Source: Clostridia bacterium
Lineage (GTDB): Bacteria; Bacillota; Clostridia; Oscillospirales; CAG-272
Direction: 5' to 3'
Length of the DNA: 8,431 nt
NCBI GenBank assembly: GCA_900753295.1
Contig: CAADYQ010000063.1
Coordinates: 1-8,431 of the forward strand
Shown here: positions 5,528 through 8,431 of the stretch, piece after piece
Layout of the letters: every line of letters begins with the position of its first letter
Numbering within the stretch: position 1 is the stretch's first letter
Notes under the pieces: model-generated
Told to the model about the DNA's origin: nothing
What the model saw: the letters and a program-made list of their open reading frames with translations, nothing else
Databases searched by the model: none
Program-made: the position numbers and the translations under genes

Positions 5528-7345
5528 ATGGGAAAGGGTACCAGATCAAGAAATTCAAGAGCCGGAGAGGTCATTGCGGATCCCTCTAAGTTCAGCAAAA
5601 AGAACAGTGCCGATAAGTCGGGACTGTACACGCGCATAGGTGTTATCTGCTGTGCGGTGCTCCTCGTGGCGTGCTTGTTGCTTTGGGGCGCAACGTCGCT
5701 TCTGCCCCGCATCAGAACCGCTGCAAGATCCGAGCATTATAAGGTGAGCGGCGCGGAAATGACCTATTTTATAAACAGCACAAAAAATACCTTCATCAGC
5801 ACATATTCATCGTCCGGACTGTCTTCCTACCTTAAACAGCTCGGACTTCCCAGCGATACCTCGCTCAGCAACCTCAAGACTTCGGTGTGCAGTATCGACA
5901 CGTCAAAGACCAAAACGTGGTATGACTACTTTGCCGAGCAGACCCAGACTCAGGTAGAGACTATCCTTGTGCTTTGTGAGGCGGCGAGAGCCGAGGGCAT
6001 GAAGCTGGATGACAGCGAGATCGCCACCATAAAGCAGAATATCAAGGATATGAACAAGACCTTCCAGGAGATGGCGTCCCAATATGCTGCTGCCGGTTAT
6101 TCGGGCTATACCGCGAGCTACCTCTACACCCAGGAGTGCGGTAACGGCGTAAATGATTCCAATATCCGTCACGCCATGGAGCTTCAGGCGCTTGCAAACA
6201 AATACCGCACTGCGTACATCGAGCGCATCAAAGACGGTATCACCGATGAAGAGATCGACAAGTACGTAAAGGATAACCCCTCCAAGATGCTTGCAGCCGA
6301 TATCCTTTCCTACACCTTTACCGCAGAGCTTGAGCTGGAGGACGCCGAAGCCACCGATGCGGAAAAAGAGGCTTATAACAAAGCCAAAGAAAACGCCAAG
6401 AAGCTCGCAGAGGAGCTTGCCGCATGCGCCGATAAGGATGCGTTCGTCGCCAAGGCTGTCGAGTACATTCTCGGCACATTTGCAGAGGACAAGTTCGATT
6501 CCTATTACGCTACCAATACCAAGAGTGCCACTGTTAAGGACCTCCCCGATGAGAAGACGCTTGCAGCGGATAAGGCTGCTATGATAAAGGCGATCGCCGA
6601 CAAGGTAAAGGGCGGCACCGAGGACCTTAAGAAGTATGCGGACGATTCTAACTACAACGAGACCTATGCCAAGGCGCTTGACGCTGTGTCTGCGAGCCTG
6701 CTCAAGGATGTTCAGAACGCTTACGACTCCATGCAGAAGACGAGCGAGACGTCATACTCTGATCCCGCAGCCGAAGATGCAACAGACGCCGCCAAGTGGT
6801 TGTTCGCTTCCGACCGTAAGGCGGGTGACAAGACCGTCATATCCTCCGAGAACGATAAGAAATCCACTTATACCGCTTACTATCTCGATGCTCCCGCTCA
6901 CCTTGACGAGACTGTTACCAAGAACGTAGGTCACATCCTCTTCAAGACCGCGACCTATGACAACGACAAAACCAAGGCAAGAGAAAAGGCAGAGGAGATA
7001 CTCAAGAAGTATAAGGAAGGCGAAATGACAAAGGACGCCTTCGAAGCTCTTGCCAAAGAGTACAACGAGGACAGCAACAACTTCTACGAGAACGTGACCA
7101 AGGATTACATGGTCGAGGAATTCGACGCATGGATATATGATCCCGAAAGAAAAGTCGGCGATGTTGATATAGTTGAGACATCATTCGGCGCGCATATCAT
7201 GTACTTCGTCGGCGATGGCGAAGTCACATGGAAGCTGACCGCCGAGGATGGTCTTACCAACGATAAGTACACCGCATGGTACGATACCGCCAAGGAATCC
7301 GCCGGCGTGTCCTTTAACAGCGGTCTTATAAGCACTCTCGGCTGA
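5528..7345 (+). CDS. membrane-anchored peptidyl-prolyl isomerase/foldase (PpiC parvulin domain, PrsA/SurA-like)
   Basis: This 605-residue protein most likely acts outside the membrane, helping exported proteins fold by proline isomerisation. A basic N-terminus (1-36) precedes one hydrophobic segment (37-59, GVICCAVLLVACLLLWGATS). A long helical, Lys/Ala/Glu-rich chaperone-like region follows. The parvulin domain is at about 466-562: NVGHILF with H469, the helix around DAFEALAKEYNED, YENVTKDYMVEEFD, RKVGD and FGAHIMYF with H556. Both conserved histidines are present. LVAC at 46-49 fits a lipobox, but the hydrophobic run continues after the cysteine, so a simple membrane anchor is more likely than a lipoprotein. 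I chose ATG 5528 because AAGGG lies 8 nt upstream; the frame is open back to ATG 5369, which has no ribosome site and would add 53 unlikely residues. A shorter WLF..DRKAGD block (424-434) echoes the parvulin end. Confidence 0.9.
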   Translation: MGKGTRSRNSRAGEVIADPSKFSKKNSADKSGLYTRIGVICCAVLLVACLLLWGATSLLPRIRTAARSEHYKVSGAEMTYFINSTKNTFISTYSSSGLSSYLKQLGLPSDTSLSNLKTSVCSIDTSKTKTWYDYFAEQTQTQVETILVLCEAARAEGMKLDDSEIATIKQNIKDMNKTFQEMASQYAAAGYSGYTASYLYTQECGNGVNDSNIRHAMELQALANKYRTAYIERIKDGITDEEIDKYVKDNPSKMLAADILSYTFTAELELEDAEATDAEKEAYNKAKENAKKLAEELAACADKDAFVAKAVEYILGTFAEDKFDSYYATNTKSATVKDLPDEKTLAADKAAMIKAIADKVKGGTEDLKKYADDSNYNETYAKALDAVSASLLKDVQNAYDSMQKTSETSYSDPAAEDATDAAKWLFASDRKAGDKTVISSENDKKSTYTAYYLDAPAHLDETVTKNVGHILFKTATYDNDKTKAREKAEEILKKYKEGEMTKDAFEALAKEYNEDSNNFYENVTKDYMVEEFDAWIYDPERKVGDVDIVETSFGAHIMYFVGDGEVTWKLTAEDGLTNDKYTAWYDTAKESAGVSFNSGLISTLG

Positions 7346-7397
7346 TAAAAATACGGCACAAACGGGCAACCGTTTCCGGTGCGGGATCAGTTACGCC

Positions 7398-7445
7398 GGC
7401 ATATACTGAAAAAGGTGCGATATGCCCCGAAAGGTGTGGTTTTAA
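7398..7445 (+). promoter_or_regulatory. leader hairpin and possible 7-codon upstream ORF before the zinc-ribbon gene
   Basis: GGCATAT (7398-7404) pairs with ATATGCC (7420-7426). Inside this region AAAGGTG (7411-7417) precedes an ATG at 7422 that encodes MPRKVWF and ends in TAA at 7443-7445, overlapping the ATG of the main gene as TAATG. This arrangement allows translational coupling, but the AAGGTG-to-ATG gap is only 4 nt, and the short frame may be accidental. Confidence 0.3.
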
Positions 7446-8083
7446 TGATTCTTGAACCTAAAAAAACAACGGTTGCCTACCGGTGCCCCGAGTGCGGCGC
7501 CGGCGTGCTGAGCGTGGTGGATATATTCGCGCTTTCCGCGAACCGCGTAAAGCTGAAATGCGATTGCGGAAAAAGCGAGATGGATGTCGTTATCCAGAGC
7601 GACGATAAGATCAGACTAACGGTTCCGTGCATTTTTTGCCGTAAGCCTCATGTGTTTACGGTAAACAAGCAGATTTTTTACGGACGCGACCTGTTCGTAC
7701 TTCCGTGCCCGTATTCGGATATAAACATCTGCTTTATGGGGGATTCCAACCATGTGAAGGCGGAGGTCGCCAGAAGCGAGCTTGAATTGCTCGATATGCT
7801 TGAGGAAAACGGTATCAGCGATTTTTCTGCATTCGACGGCGATGATGAGATGCTACCGGATCCGCAGGTGTTTGAAATAATCATGTTCGTTATCCACGAC
7901 CTTGAGGCGGAGGGAAAGATCTTTTGCCGATGCCATGACGGGGAAGGGGATTACGATGCCGAGGTAACGGATGACGGCGTGCGCGTGTTTTGCCGTAAAT
8001 GCGGCGCCGAGCGCATTGTTCCGACGGATTCGCTTATCGGTGCTCATGATTTTCTGAACTGCGATAGCCTCACGCTGGAATGA
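7445..8083 (+). CDS. multi-cysteine zinc-ribbon protein of unknown function
   Basis: The 212-residue product has no membrane segment or signal peptide and should be cytoplasmic. Its cysteines fall in repeating pairs: C14/C17 with C39/C41, C62/C65 with C88 (and C96), and C161/C163 with C183/C186. That is three likely zinc-ribbon units, two at the N-terminus (RCPECG then CDCGKSE; PCIFCRKPH then LPCPYS) and one at the C-terminus (CRCH then CRKCG). An acidic helical linker (about 103-157) separates them. I recall similar uncharacterised proteins from Oscillospiraceae-like bacteria but know no function. ATG 7445 is chosen because AAGGTG lies 8 nt upstream; a longer reading from GTG 7379 lacks a good site and would overlap the leader hairpin. 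It follows the foldase gene by 99 nt in the same direction. Binding of nucleic acid or protein through the zinc units is a guess. Confidence 0.85.
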   Translation: MILEPKKTTVAYRCPECGAGVLSVVDIFALSANRVKLKCDCGKSEMDVVIQSDDKIRLTVPCIFCRKPHVFTVNKQIFYGRDLFVLPCPYSDINICFMGDSNHVKAEVARSELELLDMLEENGISDFSAFDGDDEMLPDPQVFEIIMFVIHDLEAEGKIFCRCHDGEGDYDAEVTDDGVRVFCRKCGAERIVPTDSLIGAHDFLNCDSLTLE

Positions 8084-8121
8084 CGTAAGACCAAGCTTGT
8101 TTATTTGTTTTTGAAACCTGT

Positions 8122-8158
8122 TGCCGGGCACCGGGCACTGCCGTGCCGGCGCCCGGCA
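8122..8158. repeat. large GC-rich hairpin without T-run
   Basis: TGCCGGGC (8122-8129) pairs with GCCCGGCA (8151-8158). Within it, CCGG/CAC (8131-8138, one bulged G) pairs with GTGCCGG (8143-8149) around a TGCC loop. The whole is a nearly continuous stem of about 15 bp. Neither side carries a uridine tract next to the stem, so it is not a standard intrinsic terminator. It could slow or end transcription of the zinc-ribbon gene, protect the mRNA end, or be a dispersed palindromic repeat. Confidence 0.65.
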
Positions 8159-8207
8159 GATACAAAGGTAAGTGTCACTTGTGATATTTATCGATATAAC
8201 TAAACCT

Positions 8208-8260
8208 CGGGGTGTGGCGCAGCTGGTAGCGCGCGAAGTTTGGGAGCATGTGACCGCCTC
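8208..8260 (+). pseudogene. broken proline tRNA (UGG)-like sequence
   Basis: The first half of a tRNA is clear: acceptor strand CGGGGTG (8208-8214), D-stem GCGC/GCGC around AGCTGGTA (8217-8232), and the seven-base anticodon loop TTTGGGA (8239-8245), giving anticodon UGG for proline. The anticodon stem does not pair (CGAAG against GCATG), although GCATGTGACC afterwards looks like a tRNA 3' half joined to the wrong partner. No TTCRA T-loop and no acceptor complement CACCCCG follow. It is therefore a remnant or chimera, not a working tRNA. Confidence 0.7.
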
Positions 8261-8295
8261 ATGAGCCGACCGCCGAAAGCTCGCAAAATCTCCGT

Positions 8296-8314
8296 TTTCC
8301 TCGCGTTTCCTCGC
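8296..8314. repeat. short tandem repeat TTTCCTCGC
   Basis: TTTCCTCGC occurs at 8296-8304 and again at 8306-8314, one base apart. It lies between the two tRNA-like sequences in DNA that otherwise shows no gene. The repeat is directly visible; no function is apparent. Confidence 0.5.
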
Positions 8315-8349
8315 TTTTCCACCGCCGTGTGTTTCGGCAAAAAACTTTT

Positions 8350-8379
8350 GACCACAGATTTGACCACTTACACGACCAC
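8350..8379. repeat. three GACCAC repeats with a 12-nt period
   Basis: GACCAC starts at 8350, 8362 and 8374, exactly 12 nt apart, with unrelated AT-rich six-base spacers. Such evenly phased short repeats can be protein-binding sites near a recombination junction. On the minus strand they also read as a W-S-x-x repeat in a frame that enters from the right and stops at 8261-8259, so a recombinase-like coding tail is a second possibility. Confidence 0.55.
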
Positions 8380-8393
8380 AATTTAATAACTAT

Positions 8394-8431
8394 CGGGGTG
8401 TAGCGCAGTTGATAGCGCGCCGCATTTGGGA
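8394..8431 (+). tRNA. proline tRNA (UGG)-like 5' half, cut by the window end
   Basis: CGGGGTG (8394-8400), D-stem GCGC/GCGC (8403-8406, 8415-8418), anticodon stem strand CCGCA (8420-8424) and loop TTTGGGA (8425-8431) form the 5' half of a tRNA-Pro(UGG). It matches the broken copy at 8208 in 31 of 38 positions. The D-loop reads AGTTGATA, so the usual G18-G19 pair appears as GA, which is unusual. Whether the 3' half is intact cannot be seen. Confidence 0.55.

Noticed and set aside
509..8115. Identical 13-mer ATTTGTTTTTGAA at 509-521 and 8103-8115
   Set aside because: It is low-complexity AT-rich sequence with little flanking similarity; two copies in 8.4 kb can occur by chance, and no element boundary fits.
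7853..8131. Minus-strand ORF of 92 codons from GTG at 8131
   Set aside because: Most of it overlaps the 3' part of the zinc-ribbon gene in antisense, and its start lies in the large hairpin with no ribosome site.

Overview
The window looks like a chromosomal segment from a spore-forming Firmicute of the class Clostridia, probably near the Oscillospiraceae/Ruminococcaceae. This is inferred from the adjacent spore maturation genes spmA and spmB, an RNase J with a long basic N-terminal extension, an AbrB-type regulator with a C-terminal zinc knuckle, a PrsA/SurA-like foldase of clostridial type, and moderately GC-rich genes between AT-rich intergenic stretches. The genus cannot be fixed from this sequence.

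Layout. Positions 1 to about 345 are the 3' end of a 23S rRNA gene, followed by a strong intrinsic terminator (441-480) with no 5S rRNA gene between. About 370 bases without a confident gene follow; they hold one possible very small minus-strand ORF. A minus-strand AbrB/SpoVT-type regulator (854-1099) has its own near-consensus promoter and terminator. All remaining confident protein genes are on the plus strand: spmA (1385-2038), spmB (2051-2596), a small tail-anchored protein of unknown function (2668-3003), RNase J (3247-5271), a membrane-anchored parvulin foldase (5528-7345) and a multi-cysteine zinc-ribbon protein of unknown function (7445-8083). Beyond 8083 lie a large GC-rich hairpin, a broken proline-tRNA-like sequence, a short segment with three GACCAC repeats spaced exactly 12 nt apart, and a second proline-tRNA-like 5' half cut by the window edge.

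How the parts relate. SpmA and SpmB act together in spore core dehydration and could share one transcript. The small unknown gene may be transcribed with them. A textbook TTGACA-17-TATAAT promoter overlaps the stop codon of that small gene, so RNase J has its own vegetative promoter and a leader of roughly 210 nt. The foldase and the zinc-ribbon gene follow in the same direction; an inverted repeat and a possible -10 element precede the foldase, which suggests separate expression.

Most of the window is ordinary chromosomal core. The part most worth a second look is the right edge (about 8120-8431), where damaged, repeated tRNA-Pro-like sequence suggests a recombination or integration hotspot whose other side lies outside the window. 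I do not see a complete novel system; the unusual points are listed individually.
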